In this document: positions 50,332-59,881 of the stretch, in pieces
Numbering within the stretch: the stretch's first letter is position 1
How the letters are laid out: each line of letters opens with the position of its first letter
Program-made: the position numbers and the translations under genes
NCBI RefSeq assembly: GCF_014698965.1
Contig: NZ_JACXAE010000009.1
Location: 62,001-126,000 of the forward strand
Length of the DNA stretch: 64,000 nt
Direction: 5' to 3'
From: Iningainema tapete BLCC-T55
Lineage (GTDB): Bacteria > Cyanobacteriota > Cyanobacteriia > Cyanobacteriales > Nostocaceae
Notes under the pieces: generated by a model
What the model was told of the DNA's origin: nothing
What the model saw: only the letters and a program-made list of their open reading frames with translations
Databases searched by the model: none

Positions 50332-53300
50332 ATGATTACAATTGCCGGCTATAAACTTATACGAATAATTCACCAAGGAAGTAATACAGTACTTTATCAA
50401 GGAATCAAAGAGCAAGACGAGCGACTAGTTATTGTCAAAACATTAACAAATGTGTATCCTTCACTGGAGGAAATTAATAGATTAAGACATGAGTATGAAA
50501 TTATCAAAAACCTCAATTTAACAGGAGTTGTGCAAGCAATAGATTTGTTGAATTATGGTAATGGCTTAGCTTTAATATTAGAAGATTTTGGCGGACAATC
50601 TATTCAAGCATTTCAAAATAATAAAAAATTAGAATTATTAACTTGTTTACATATCTTATTACAAATTATCGAAATTTTAGATAAACTGCATCAAAAGCAA
50701 ATTATTCACAAAGATATTAAACCGCAAAATCTCATTATTAATCCAGAAACTCTTCAAGTAAAGATAACCGATTTTAGCATTGCCTCACGCTTATCTAAAG
50801 AAAATCAGAAACTAGGTAATCTCAACTTACTAGAAGGTACCCTCGCCTATATTTCACCAGAACAAACTGGTAGGATGAATCGTGCAATTGACTACCGCAC
50901 TGACTATTACTCCTTAGGCGTTACCTTTTATGAAATGCTAACTAGTCAGCTACCATTTCCAACCAACGATCCTATGGAGTTGGTTCACTGTCATATTGCC
51001 AAGAAACCAGTATCGCCTCATCAATTATATCCAGAAATTCCGGCTGTGGTTTCTGATATTGTCATGAAATTACTAGAAAAAAATGCTGAAGATAGATATA
51101 AAAGCGCTGTAGGAATCAAGTATGACTTAGAAGTTTGTATTGCACAATTAGAAGCAACGGGTAATATTCCCTATTTTATAGTAGGAACGCAAGATTTATC
51201 CGGTCAACTACTGATTCCGCAAAAACTATACGGTAGGGAAAAAGAGGTAGAAAATTTATTAGCAGCATTTGAGCGAGTTGCCGCACCCCCCCTGCCTGCC
51301 CTTAATCAGGGGGGGTTCGAGATTGTGTTAGTTTCCGGTTACTCAGGTATTGGTAAATCTTCCTTAGTATATGAAATACATAAACCGATAGTTAAGCAAA
51401 ATGGGTATTTCATTAATGGCAAATTTGACCAATTTAAGCGTAATGTACCTTATGCTGCTATTATTCAAGCTTTTCGAGTATTAATTCAGCAGTTACTGAC
51501 AGAAAGCTCTGCACAGATAGCTATTTGGAAAGAAAAATTACTCAAAGCTCTTGGTAATAACGGACGTGTAATAATTGATGTTATTCCCGAAGTATCTCTG
51601 ATTATTGGTTCTCAACCAGAGCTACCACAACTTGGAGCAACTGAATCGCAAAATCGCTTTAATCGCGTATTCAAAGAGTTTATTCATGTTTTTACACAGC
51701 AAGAACATCCTCTAGTTTTATTTTTAGATGATTTACAATGGGCAGATTCCGCTTCTCTTAAGTTAATTCAGTTACTTGCTACTGCTCCAGATAGTCAATA
51801 TCTATTACTTATTGGCGCGTATCGAGATAATGAAGTTGATGCAATTCATCCTTTAAGCCAAACTTTAGCTCATCTTCAAAAAGAGGGCGGAACTTTTAAT
51901 AATATTATCCTTAAACCTTTAAGTAAAGCTCATGTTAACCAATTAATTACTGATACTTTAGGAAAAACAGAAACTACAGAAACGCAAAATCTTGCGTCTC
52001 TACTTTTCCATAAAACTGCTGGCAATCCCTTCTTCTTAACTCAACTACTACAAACACTATATCAGGAAAAGCTGTTAACATTTGATTTCAATAAGAGACA
52101 GTGGCAATGGAATATTCAGCTTACTCAATCAATTGGCATTACAGATAAAACTGTAGTTGAATTAGTCGCTAGTAATATTCAAAAGTTGAGTAATGATACG
52201 CAGCAAGTTCTCAAGCTGGCTGCTTGTATTGGCAACACTTTTAGTTTAGACGTGCTGGCGATCGTTCATGAAAAATCTCTAAGAGAAACCGCTACTGATT
52301 TGTGGGAAGCATTACAAGCTGGGTTAATTCTGCCTCTGAATAATGCTTATAAGATTCCCCTACTTTGGGATTGGGAATTAGGTAATTCTCAATCACTAAT
52401 TTCTCATAACCGCCCAATTGTCTACAAGTTCTTACATGATAGAGTGCAGCAAGCTGCTTACTCGCTGATTCCAGAAGAACAGAAAAAAGAAACTCATTTG
52501 AAAATTGGTCAACTACTACTAAAGAATACACCACTACAAGAACGAGAAGCTAATATTTTTGATATTGTCAATCAGTTGAATTTTGGTGTTGAATCAATTA
52601 CCTCTGATTCCGAAAAATATGAGTTAGCTTCTCTTAATTTGATTGCAGGTAAAAAAGCAAAGGTGGCAACTGCTTATGAACCAGCAGCTAGATATTTAAA
52701 TCTGAGTTTAGAACTGTTGGCAGAAGATAGTTGGAATTATCAGTATGAATTGACTTTGAATATTCATCTAGAGATAGTAGAGGCTGAGTATTTAAATACT
52801 AATTTTGCTCGGGCAAAACATCTTGCTGAATTAGCAATACAAAAAGCAAAAACACTTTGCGAAAAGGTTAAGCTGTATGAGGTGTTAATCCAATTTTATA
52901 TTGCACAAAACCAGGTACAGGTAGCAGTAGATACTGGGTTGCAAGTATTGGAAATGTTAGGGGTAGGTTTAGAGACAAAACCACCGGGAGAGCTAATTAT
53001 TGAAGATTTAATCAATCTGCCATTAATGACTGACAGTAGTAAATTGGCAGCAATGAGAATTTTGAACATCATTTTCCCTCCTGCTTATTTTGTCGCTCCT
53101 CATTTATTACCGTCAATTATATTTACAATGGTAAATCTTTGTCTTCAATACGGTAATTCTTCAATAGGTGCTTATGGATATGTTCTATATGGTTTTTTCT
53201 TATGTGGTATTATAGGAGACATTGAGACTGGTTATCGTTTTGGTCAATTAGCTTTAAAATTAGTTGATAAATTAGATGCACGAGAAATTAAATGTAAAGT

Positions 53301-55680
53301 AGATCAGATATTTTATGCAACAGTTAAACACTGGAAAGAACATGCAAAAGACAACATTTTTGGCTGCAGTGAGGCAATCCAAATTGGTTTGGAAATGGGA
53401 GACATTGAAACTGTTGGTTATGCTGCTAATGCTCTTTCTGTTTACTTGTTTATCATTGGTGAGAGACTAGATGTACTTGAACAGCGGCAGGCACAATTAA
53501 TGGATTTAGTCCTGAAGTTTAAGGTGCAGCCTATTATTGACTATGCCAGAACTTCTAGACAACTATCATTAAATCTTCTTGGTAAAGTGGCAGATAAATC
53601 TTTATTAATTGGCGATGTCTTTGATGAGGTAGAAATGTTACCCCGATTACGCGAGACGAATGTTCAAATAACGCTTTTTTCTGTCTATTTTGCCAAGATG
53701 CTCCTGCTTTACTTATTTAAAAATTATGCTGGTGCTGTTGAAAATGCTCGCTTGGCTGTAGAGCAATCTGGAGGTGTACTTGGGGTGATAACTTTTGCGG
53801 TACACAACTTTTACTATTCGCTATCTCTCCTTGCTCATTATCCTAATGTTACGCCCAGTGAGCAACAAGAATACCTGAGTCAAGTTGTAGCGAATCAGGA
53901 AAAAATGAAAAGTTGGGCTGCCTACGCTCCATGCAATTTTCAGCATAAGTATGAACTTGTAGAAGCAGAAAAAGCACGGATTTTGGGACAAACTTTAGAA
54001 GCAATGGAGTACTATGACTGCGCTATTGCTGAAGCAAAAGAACAAGGATATATCCAAGATGAAGCACTAGCAAATGAACTGGCTGCTGAGTTTTATCTGT
54101 CTTTGGGTAAACACAAAATAGCTCAAACATACATGATTGAAGCTTACTATAAATATATCCGCTGGGGTGCAGTAGCAAAAGTAAAAGATTTGGAAGAAAG
54201 ATATCCTCAATACATGAACCAAATTGCTAATAAGCAAGTAAGCGACATTTTTGTAACTCAAACGACTAAAACAACTACAAGTACTGGTTTGGCGGCTCTA
54301 GATTTATCTACAGTGCTGAAGGCAACACACGCAATTTCTCAAGAAATTGTTCTTGATAAGTTGCTTGATAAGTTGATGCAGATTGTGATGGAAAATGCTG
54401 GAGCGCAAAAAGGTATACTGTTATTGAAAGAATCTGGTGAATTAGTTGTAGCGGCTCATGAAAATGTTGAACTAGAAAAGGTAGTTATCCAGCCTTTACT
54501 CAAAGTTGAGGAATGCCAATATTTGCCAGTTTCTCTAATTAATTATGTCCAAAGAACTGGGGAAAAGGTAGTTTTAAACGATGCGACACAAGAGGGATTA
54601 TTTACAAGCGATCGCTACATTAGCCAACATAAAGTAAAATCTATTTTAGCAATGCCTGTAATTAACCAAGGTAAGCTGATAGGAATTATCTATTTGGAAA
54701 ATCGTTCTTGTGCGGGAGCTTTTACACGCGATCGCCTACAAGTATTATCACTTCTTTGTACCCAAATTTCTATCTCAATTGAAAATGCCAATCTTTACAA
54801 AGATTTGCAACAATCAGAAGAACGAGAACGAGAAAAAGCGACACAGCTAGAAACTGCTTTGCATCAACTGCAAAATACTCAATTACAACTGGTACAAACT
54901 GAAAAAATGTCCAGTCTGGGACAAATGGTAGCAGGTATCGCCCATGAAATTAACAACCCTGTCAATTTTATTAAAGGCAATGTCAACCATGCCAGCAATT
55001 ATACTCAAGATTTACTCACCCTAGTCAACCTTTACCAGCAGTACTATCCCAACCCCATAGACGAGATTAAAGATGAGATAGAAGCCATTGACTTAGAGTT
55101 TCTCAGCGAAGACTTGCCAAAAATGATGCAGTCAATGAAGATGGGAACCAATCGCATTAGTGAGATTGTGCGCACCATGCGTAACTTTTCGCGTGTGGAT
55201 GCAAGCTCCATGCAACCAGCAGACATTCATGAAGGTATAGATGGCACGCTAATGATTTTACAGCACCGACTAAAAGCTCAAACGTATAGATCGGCAATTG
55301 AGGTGATTAAAGAGTATGGCGACTTGCCCCCAGTTGAGTGTTTTATTGGGCAGTTAAATCAGGTGTTTATGAATATTTTAGCAAATGCAATTGATGCTTT
55401 AGAAGAGTCATTCGTCGAAGGGCAAATTTGTATTCGTACCCATACACATGGCGAGCGCGCAATTATCCGCATTGCCGACAATGGTTCTGGTATGCCCCAA
55501 GAAGTACAACAGAAATTATTTAACCCCTTCTTTACCACCAAACCCGTAGGGAAAGGCACAGGAATCGGTTTATCAATTAGTCATCAAATTGTAGTGGAAA
55601 AACACGGAGGTAATATAAAGTGTATTTCCGAACCCGGACAGGGAACAGAGTTTATCATTGAGATTCCCATCAAGCAATAG
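50332..55680 (+). CDS. Ser/Thr kinase-AAA-GAF-histidine kinase hybrid (HstK type)
   Basis: A 1782-residue two-in-one kinase. Residues 1-270 are a Hanks-type Ser/Thr kinase (IIHKDIKPQNLI, ITDFSIAS, EGTLAYISPEQTGRMNR). A STAND/AAA ATPase follows with Walker A SGYSGIGKSSLV near 337 and Walker B PLVLFLDDLQWAD. A long helical-repeat (TPR-like) region covers about 750-1300, then a GAF domain (about 1340-1500, SILAMPVINQGKLIGIIYLE) and a histidine kinase with H-box SSLGQMVAGIAHEINNPVNF (His near 1538) and HATPase (NILANAIDAL, DNGSGMP, GTGIGLS). This is the HstK architecture known in Anabaena. Two repeat-derived segments lie in the AAA part. A CRP-type palindrome sits upstream. Confidence 0.92.
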   Translation: MITIAGYKLIRIIHQGSNTVLYQGIKEQDERLVIVKTLTNVYPSLEEINRLRHEYEIIKNLNLTGVVQAIDLLNYGNGLALILEDFGGQSIQAFQNNKKLELLTCLHILLQIIEILDKLHQKQIIHKDIKPQNLIINPETLQVKITDFSIASRLSKENQKLGNLNLLEGTLAYISPEQTGRMNRAIDYRTDYYSLGVTFYEMLTSQLPFPTNDPMELVHCHIAKKPVSPHQLYPEIPAVVSDIVMKLLEKNAEDRYKSAVGIKYDLEVCIAQLEATGNIPYFIVGTQDLSGQLLIPQKLYGREKEVENLLAAFERVAAPPLPALNQGGFEIVLVSGYSGIGKSSLVYEIHKPIVKQNGYFINGKFDQFKRNVPYAAIIQAFRVLIQQLLTESSAQIAIWKEKLLKALGNNGRVIIDVIPEVSLIIGSQPELPQLGATESQNRFNRVFKEFIHVFTQQEHPLVLFLDDLQWADSASLKLIQLLATAPDSQYLLLIGAYRDNEVDAIHPLSQTLAHLQKEGGTFNNIILKPLSKAHVNQLITDTLGKTETTETQNLASLLFHKTAGNPFFLTQLLQTLYQEKLLTFDFNKRQWQWNIQLTQSIGITDKTVVELVASNIQKLSNDTQQVLKLAACIGNTFSLDVLAIVHEKSLRETATDLWEALQAGLILPLNNAYKIPLLWDWELGNSQSLISHNRPIVYKFLHDRVQQAAYSLIPEEQKKETHLKIGQLLLKNTPLQEREANIFDIVNQLNFGVESITSDSEKYELASLNLIAGKKAKVATAYEPAARYLNLSLELLAEDSWNYQYELTLNIHLEIVEAEYLNTNFARAKHLAELAIQKAKTLCEKVKLYEVLIQFYIAQNQVQVAVDTGLQVLEMLGVGLETKPPGELIIEDLINLPLMTDSSKLAAMRILNIIFPPAYFVAPHLLPSIIFTMVNLCLQYGNSSIGAYGYVLYGFFLCGIIGDIETGYRFGQLALKLVDKLDAREIKCKVDQIFYATVKHWKEHAKDNIFGCSEAIQIGLEMGDIETVGYAANALSVYLFIIGERLDVLEQRQAQLMDLVLKFKVQPIIDYARTSRQLSLNLLGKVADKSLLIGDVFDEVEMLPRLRETNVQITLFSVYFAKMLLLYLFKNYAGAVENARLAVEQSGGVLGVITFAVHNFYYSLSLLAHYPNVTPSEQQEYLSQVVANQEKMKSWAAYAPCNFQHKYELVEAEKARILGQTLEAMEYYDCAIAEAKEQGYIQDEALANELAAEFYLSLGKHKIAQTYMIEAYYKYIRWGAVAKVKDLEERYPQYMNQIANKQVSDIFVTQTTKTTTSTGLAALDLSTVLKATHAISQEIVLDKLLDKLMQIVMENAGAQKGILLLKESGELVVAAHENVELEKVVIQPLLKVEECQYLPVSLINYVQRTGEKVVLNDATQEGLFTSDRYISQHKVKSILAMPVINQGKLIGIIYLENRSCAGAFTRDRLQVLSLLCTQISISIENANLYKDLQQSEEREREKATQLETALHQLQNTQLQLVQTEKMSSLGQMVAGIAHEINNPVNFIKGNVNHASNYTQDLLTLVNLYQQYYPNPIDEIKDEIEAIDLEFLSEDLPKMMQSMKMGTNRISEIVRTMRNFSRVDASSMQPADIHEGIDGTLMILQHRLKAQTYRSAIEVIKEYGDLPPVECFIGQLNQVFMNILANAIDALEESFVEGQICIRTHTHGERAIIRIADNGSGMPQEVQQKLFNPFFTTKPVGKGTGIGLSISHQIVVEKHGGNIKCISEPGQGTEFIIEIPIKQ
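51285..51316 (+). repeat. ACCCCCCCTG palindrome in the HstK-type gene
   Basis: ACCCCCCCTG (51285-51294) and CAGGGGGGGT (51307-51316) form a perfect 10-bp stem. The element reads in frame as APPLPALNQGG just before the strand leading to Walker A. Related C7/G7 palindromes are common between genes in cyanobacteria. Confidence 0.65.
51976..52003 (+). repeat. Degenerate GTAGAGACG-family copy in the HstK-type gene
   Basis: ACAGAAACGCAAAA followed by TCTTGCGTCTCTAC has the right half of the GTAGAGACG-family palindrome intact and a left half with a few changes. It encodes TETQNLASL in the AAA region. The agreement could partly be chance, because the protein length is not clearly increased here. Confidence 0.4.
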
Positions 55681-55698
55681 TTAATTATCATTAATAGC

Positions 55699-55724
55699 GG
55701 TGCGTTACACTGCGTTAACGCACC
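55699..55724. repeat. GGTGCGTTA palindromic repeat between convergent genes
   Basis: GGTGCGTTA (55699-55707) and TAACGCACC (55716-55724) form a 9-bp stem. The sequence GTGCGTTAxxxTAACGCACCCTACA is a familiar dispersed repeat of cyanobacteria. Lying between converging genes, it could double as a terminator. Confidence 0.6.
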
Positions 55725-55736
55725 CTACATTAATCC

Positions 55737-57431
55737 CTAATTAATTTTAAACACTGAGCCAACTGTTGACTTAATCGAATCGCGTGCATCTTTGAGAGTT
55801 TGGGCGATAGGATGCTTTGTTTGTAAAAATACCCGCGCACAGTTACGTCCCGGCATTCCAGAAATAGAACCACCTGGGTGAGTTCCCGCACCAGTTAGAA
55901 ATAGATTCTCGATGGGGGTTTTGTAATTAGCTATTTCTGGCAAAGGACGGAAAAACACCATTTGATCCAACGTCATATCAATGTGGTAGTAATTCCCCTT
56001 ATACGCACCCAATCTTTCACCTAGTTCCGCTGGACTTTCTACGCGACGGGCAATAATTGAATTCTTCAGATTCGGCGCGTAAGAAGCTAACTTATCAACC
56101 ACCTTATCTGCTACTTTATTTTTGAGTTCATCCGTCCACCCTGTACCTTTCAAACCAGTACCTTCAGCACCCGCAATTTGATAAGGGGCGAAAAATTCAA
56201 TCCAAACAGTATGCTTACCATCTGGTGCCATTGACGGATCTAACATCGTCGGCACTACTACATACATTGATGGATCTGAATCTGGTATTTCACCCAAAGT
56301 ACATCTACTATGAGCTTGTTCTACATGACTAACAGAATCCGCAATCAACACAGAGCCAATTAGATATTCATCCTTGTGTTCGTGGTGTTCAAAGCGCAGC
56401 GGTTCGTTAATCGCCAAGTCAATCTTCAGGATAGTTTCGTTGTTGTTAACGATGCGCCGTTCTAATCTTTCCCGTAAATTTGCATCAGCAGCATCAAGAT
56501 CCCCAGGATCGATTAATTGCAAAAATACTCGCTTGGCGTCAATGTTAGAGATAACACCTTGTTTAGCACGATATTCTGTACCACCCGCTACTCTGACACC
56601 AACAGCACGACCATCATCAATCAAAACTTTCTCAACCTGTTGGTCGGTAAGAATCTTACCACCTTTAGCTGTCACCAAGTTTACCAAAGCTTGCACCAAT
56701 GCGCCAGTACCACCGCGAGGTCTTGCCATACCAGGTTCATGACGCATTGCCATCATAATTGCACCAATACCAAGAGTCTTTTGGGAGGGAGGCGCACCAA
56801 GTTCTGATGCCAGTCTTGCTAAAGGTGCTTTGAGAAATTCTGAGTCAAACCACTCGTTAACAGTATCCTCAGCGCTGGTAAGCATGGAGCGAACAAAATC
56901 CAGCGTCTTAGAAGGGGAACCAATCACTGAAAATAAATCTTTAATCTTGGCAATATCGTAGTTACCAAGAATATCTAGAACAGACTTCGGCGGTGCGTTA
57001 AACATGGGAATCATCGCACCGATCGCCCGCTGCCAATAGTTTGTAAATTCTGCGTATTTTTTAGCATCGCGTTCACTGTAACGAGCGATTTCAGCACAAG
57101 TCTTGGACAACGACTTATGAGCTAAGAAATACTTACCATCTGGATGGGGACAAAATACAACTGGATCGCATTCTAGATATTCCAAGCCGTACTTTTCTAA
57201 TTCTAACTCTTGAACCACTGGTCCGAGGTGAATAAATTCGTGGTCAATAGCACACAAGTTAAACTTAAATCCAGGGGCTTCTTGTGGTAAACATTCTTCT
57301 GTAGTTGCTGCACCACCTGGAACAGAACGCTTCTCCAGTAGCAAAACATCGTAGCCAGCTTTGAGCAAATAAGCTGCACAAACTAGCCCATTATGTCCTG
57401 CCCCAATAATTACAATATCATACTCTTGCAT
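55737..57431 (-). CDS. crtO: CrtO-type beta-carotene ketolase (FAD-dependent)
   Basis: About 564 residues. The N-terminal FAD fold is YDIVIIGAGHNGLVCAAYLL with the later acidic residue in LLLEKRSVPGGAATTEE. Conserved family blocks are GGTGALVQALVNLVTAKGGK, GVISNIDAKRVF and the C-terminal LFLTGAGTHPGGSISGMPGR. These match the phytoene-desaturase-like CrtO ketolase, which adds a keto group to beta-carotene to give echinenone. General FAD carotenoid oxidoreductases look similar, so specificity is probable but not certain. ATG 57431 is chosen because it sits just before the FAD fold. Two palindromes lie upstream. Confidence 0.82.
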   Translation of the reverse strand: MQEYDIVIIGAGHNGLVCAAYLLKAGYDVLLLEKRSVPGGAATTEECLPQEAPGFKFNLCAIDHEFIHLGPVVQELELEKYGLEYLECDPVVFCPHPDGKYFLAHKSLSKTCAEIARYSERDAKKYAEFTNYWQRAIGAMIPMFNAPPKSVLDILGNYDIAKIKDLFSVIGSPSKTLDFVRSMLTSAEDTVNEWFDSEFLKAPLARLASELGAPPSQKTLGIGAIMMAMRHEPGMARPRGGTGALVQALVNLVTAKGGKILTDQQVEKVLIDDGRAVGVRVAGGTEYRAKQGVISNIDAKRVFLQLIDPGDLDAADANLRERLERRIVNNNETILKIDLAINEPLRFEHHEHKDEYLIGSVLIADSVSHVEQAHSRCTLGEIPDSDPSMYVVVPTMLDPSMAPDGKHTVWIEFFAPYQIAGAEGTGLKGTGWTDELKNKVADKVVDKLASYAPNLKNSIIARRVESPAELGERLGAYKGNYYHIDMTLDQMVFFRPLPEIANYKTPIENLFLTGAGTHPGGSISGMPGRNCARVFLQTKHPIAQTLKDARDSIKSTVGSVFKIN

Positions 57432-57449
57432 AGATGAAACTTGGCGCAT

Positions 57450-57474
57450 GTATCTTATTATATATATAAGATAC
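57450..57474. promoter_or_regulatory. Inverted repeat directly upstream of crtO
   Basis: GTATCTTAT (57450-57458) and ATAAGATAC (57466-57474) are perfect inverted repeats with a 7-base AT spacer, centred about 31 bases before the crtO start on the minus strand. The AT-rich core may overlap a -10 box. It could be an operator for a regulator of carotenoid synthesis or an mRNA hairpin. Confidence 0.5.
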
Positions 57475-57516
57475 TTTTACAAAAAATTACATCAACCGCC
57501 AGTAATAAAGTTTTAA

Positions 57517-57534
57517 TAAGCGCTTAAGCGCTTA
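57517..57534. promoter_or_regulatory. Palindrome TAAGCGCTTAAGCGCTTA
   Basis: A perfect 18-bp palindrome built of two AAGCGCTT units. It lies 28 bases after the stop of the DUF2993 gene and about 85 bases upstream of crtO. It may be a terminator stem for the former or an operator for the latter. Confidence 0.45.
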
Positions 57535-57561
57535 CTACAAACTAAAAAGTATTTAGTTTTC

Positions 57562-58299
57562 TTATAAAGAAGGTATTTCTTTAAGACGGGTATCTACCAA
57601 AAGAGTTAAACTTCCTTTTTCTACCTCCATATTTTGGACACGAATAGCCGTACCCTCATACTGAAAATATGGTAGGTTAACTAATTCTTTTACCTTCTCC
57701 ATTAAAGTAACAACAAATTCTAGTGGAAAACCGTCGCCCTCAATACAGGTAAAACTTTCCAACATAATAGGTTGCTGTCCTTTACGTGGACGAGCGATCG
57801 CCGTAAAACCCACGCGACGACTGTTACCCTTCTCAGTTAGCAGCACCTTACCTGCAAATGCCATTTTACCATCACCGGGTAAGCCAATTTGGATCACTTG
57901 TGGCTGGAGACTGACAATCTCACCATCTACGTTTAAATCAAATTTTTGGAACTTGCTGCGTACATAATCTGAAGTCAAAGCATGATTAATATCTGCTTCT
58001 GTCATGACAACTCTAGCAGAGGCATTGACTGCATGGTTAAGTTCAATTTGCCCAAAAAGAGCGCTTAAAGGATTGACACCAAGACTATCTGTTTTGAGTT
58101 TTATTTCCTGTACGCGGATGCCTTCTTTTACCAGCCCTTTTCCTGTAACAGAAACTCCATCCGTCTCTCCTTGCATTACTTTGAACAAATTAGTTTGCAC
58201 ATCTACGTCAATTTTTTCTACTTGATCGAGCTCGTTAGATATCCTTTTCTCAGCTTCTTGGGATAGCAGTTGTTCCTCTAACCGTTGCTCCTCTGGCAT
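57562..58299 (-). CDS. DUF2993 (LmeA-like) family protein
   Basis: A 245-residue protein matching the DUF2993 family (RISNELDQVEKIDVDVQTNL, VNPLSALFGQIELNHAVNAS, then MTEADINHALTSDYVRSKF). In actinobacteria a member, LmeA, is a phospholipid-binding envelope protein. The cyanobacterial form here has no signal peptide, so it is probably cytoplasmic or peripheral. It lies between P450 genes and crtO on the same strand with gaps of 106 and 130 bases. Confidence 0.8.
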   Translation of the reverse strand: MPEEQRLEEQLLSQEAEKRISNELDQVEKIDVDVQTNLFKVMQGETDGVSVTGKGLVKEGIRVQEIKLKTDSLGVNPLSALFGQIELNHAVNASARVVMTEADINHALTSDYVRSKFQKFDLNVDGEIVSLQPQVIQIGLPGDGKMAFAGKVLLTEKGNSRRVGFTAIARPRKGQQPIMLESFTCIEGDGFPLEFVVTLMEKVKELVNLPYFQYEGTAIRVQNMEVEKGSLTLLVDTRLKEIPSL

Positions 58300-58405
58300 G
58301 TGATTGTCTCCTAGCTCCTTATTACTGCTAATTTAGATGCCAGATAACTCAGGAGTAATCTGCATTACGACATAGAAAAATTATTTCACGCTCTACGCTC
58401 TGGCG

Positions 58406-59767
58406 CTAAGAAAAAATTTGCGTCTTTGCGTCTTTGTGTGAGATTTTCTCTATCTGTTTAGTAACAATCATCTGTACACCACCACTAGGAATAATAGTAA
58501 TTCCTCGGCGTACTGGATGTACGGGACGAGGATCTGCAAGTGCTAGTTGAAAACGTGACAATATTGTTGCTACTATTAATTTAAGTTCGTACAGAGAAAA
58601 TGCTGCGCCAATACAACCGCGATAACCACCGCCAAAGGGTAAATATTCATAAGGTGAAAATTTTTGGTTAAGAAATCTTTCTGGTTGAAATTGTTCTGGT
58701 TGTGGGTAAGTTTCGGCACGGCGATGGGCGAGATGAATGCAGGGTACTAAGACTGTTCCCGATGTAAATTTTTTCCCAGTAATTTCTACTGTGTCTTTCA
58801 CCATTCTTGGTGTGCAAATTAAAGCAATGGGATGAATTCGTAGTGTTTCTTGACAAACAGCAGTTAGGTAAGGTAGTTGAGAGAGCGCTTCAGGATTTTG
58901 TGTATCTACTGTATCTAATTCCTGCATTAATCGCTCTTTTACCTGAGGATGAAAGTGAATTAAATAAAATACCCATGCCAAAACAGCGGCTGTAGTTTCA
59001 TACCCCAAAAGTAGCAGAGAAACTAATTGATCGCGTAACTCTTCATCTGTCATCTGCTGTCCATCTTCGTCACGCGCTGACATTAACAGACTCAAAATAT
59101 CATTACGAGAATCATCAGACAAACGTCGTTCATAAATCTCAGCATAAATCAGTTTATCAATTTCCTCGCGCCGTCGTTTGTAATTACCCCAAGGACTCCA
59201 AGCACCTAAATCTTGTTGCAAAGGAGGAAAGAAAAACAAACTAGAATACCAAGGCTTAGTAATATCATCCAACAAAGAACTCAACAGTTCTCTTAACTTT
59301 TGATAACGAGAACCAGGACTAATACCAAACACCACTTGCAAAATAATTTGTAAAGTAATATCCGGCATCACCTCCTGCATAGAAACAGAACTTCCCACCC
59401 TCCAACTACTCGTCACATCATTTGTAATCGCACAAATTACCTCACCATAAACCTTCAAACGCTCCCCGTGAAAAGGCGGCATCAACAACTGACGCTGACG
59501 ATTGTGCGCCCTCCCCTCCTGCAACACAATCGAACTCTCCCCAAACAAAGGCTTAAAAACATGAGTAGCCTTCTTAAAATCCAACTCCTGCGCCGGAATA
59601 GCAAAACACTCCGCAATCGCCTCCGCACTACTAAAAAACACCACAGGCGGCGAATTCACTCCCAACACCCGCAAAACAAACAAATCCCCATACCTCGCCG
59701 CACACCCCTCCAAAAACCGCGTCGGATTAACAATCAACCTTAGCGTTTGCAACAATGACAACATCAT
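58406..59767 (-). CDS. Cytochrome P450, CYP110-like, copy 1
   Basis: About 454 residues. The I-helix has the normal oxygen-activation motif LLLLGYETTAAVLAWVF, the ExxR helix is QETLRIHPIALI, and the haem loop is YLPFGGGYRGCIGAAFSLYE. The N-terminal part (LRLIVNPTRFLEGCAARYGD) resembles the tandem copy at 59882 and the CYP110 family of filamentous cyanobacteria, which hydroxylate fatty acids or terpenes. I chose ATG 59767 because an upstream start would translate an intergenic GCGTCC-type repeat. The last residues (KISHKDAKTQIFS) are also encoded by a repeat. Confidence 0.88.
   Translation of the reverse strand: MMLSLLQTLRLIVNPTRFLEGCAARYGDLFVLRVLGVNSPPVVFFSSAEAIAECFAIPAQELDFKKATHVFKPLFGESSIVLQEGRAHNRQRQLLMPPFHGERLKVYGEVICAITNDVTSSWRVGSSVSMQEVMPDITLQIILQVVFGISPGSRYQKLRELLSSLLDDITKPWYSSLFFFPPLQQDLGAWSPWGNYKRRREEIDKLIYAEIYERRLSDDSRNDILSLLMSARDEDGQQMTDEELRDQLVSLLLLGYETTAAVLAWVFYLIHFHPQVKERLMQELDTVDTQNPEALSQLPYLTAVCQETLRIHPIALICTPRMVKDTVEITGKKFTSGTVLVPCIHLAHRRAETYPQPEQFQPERFLNQKFSPYEYLPFGGGYRGCIGAAFSLYELKLIVATILSRFQLALADPRPVHPVRRGITIIPSGGVQMIVTKQIEKISHKDAKTQIFS
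58420..58440. repeat. GCGTCTTTGCGTCTTTGTGTG repeat at the P450 3' end
   Basis: TTTGCGTC is repeated in tandem. The stop codon of the first P450 gene lies within or next to this repeat, so its final residues are repeat-derived. A related element (59791-59819) lies at the other end of the same gene. Confidence 0.55.
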
Positions 59768-59790
59768 AAAACACTTCTTTGTTTTCTTTT

Positions 59791-59819
59791 CTTCGCGTCC
59801 TTTGCGCCTTCGCGGTTCA
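59791..59819. repeat. Dispersed TTCGCGTCCTTTGCGCC repeat
   Basis: The sequence CTTCGCGTCCTTTGCGCCTT followed by CGCGGTTCA belongs to a widespread cyanobacterial repeat type. It sits just upstream of the P450 start at 59767 and creates a false N-terminal extension (EPRRRKGREEKK) in that frame. Confidence 0.6.
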
Positions 59820-59881
59820 TACTCTTCACAAACAATTGGTAGAGTGAACAACCCCCACCCTACCATAAATTAAAACCCTCC

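Noticed and set aside
59768-59866. 33-residue upstream extension of the first CYP110-like P450
   Set aside because: The extension (EPRRRKGREEKK) comes from a dispersed intergenic repeat and does not resemble a P450 N-terminus.
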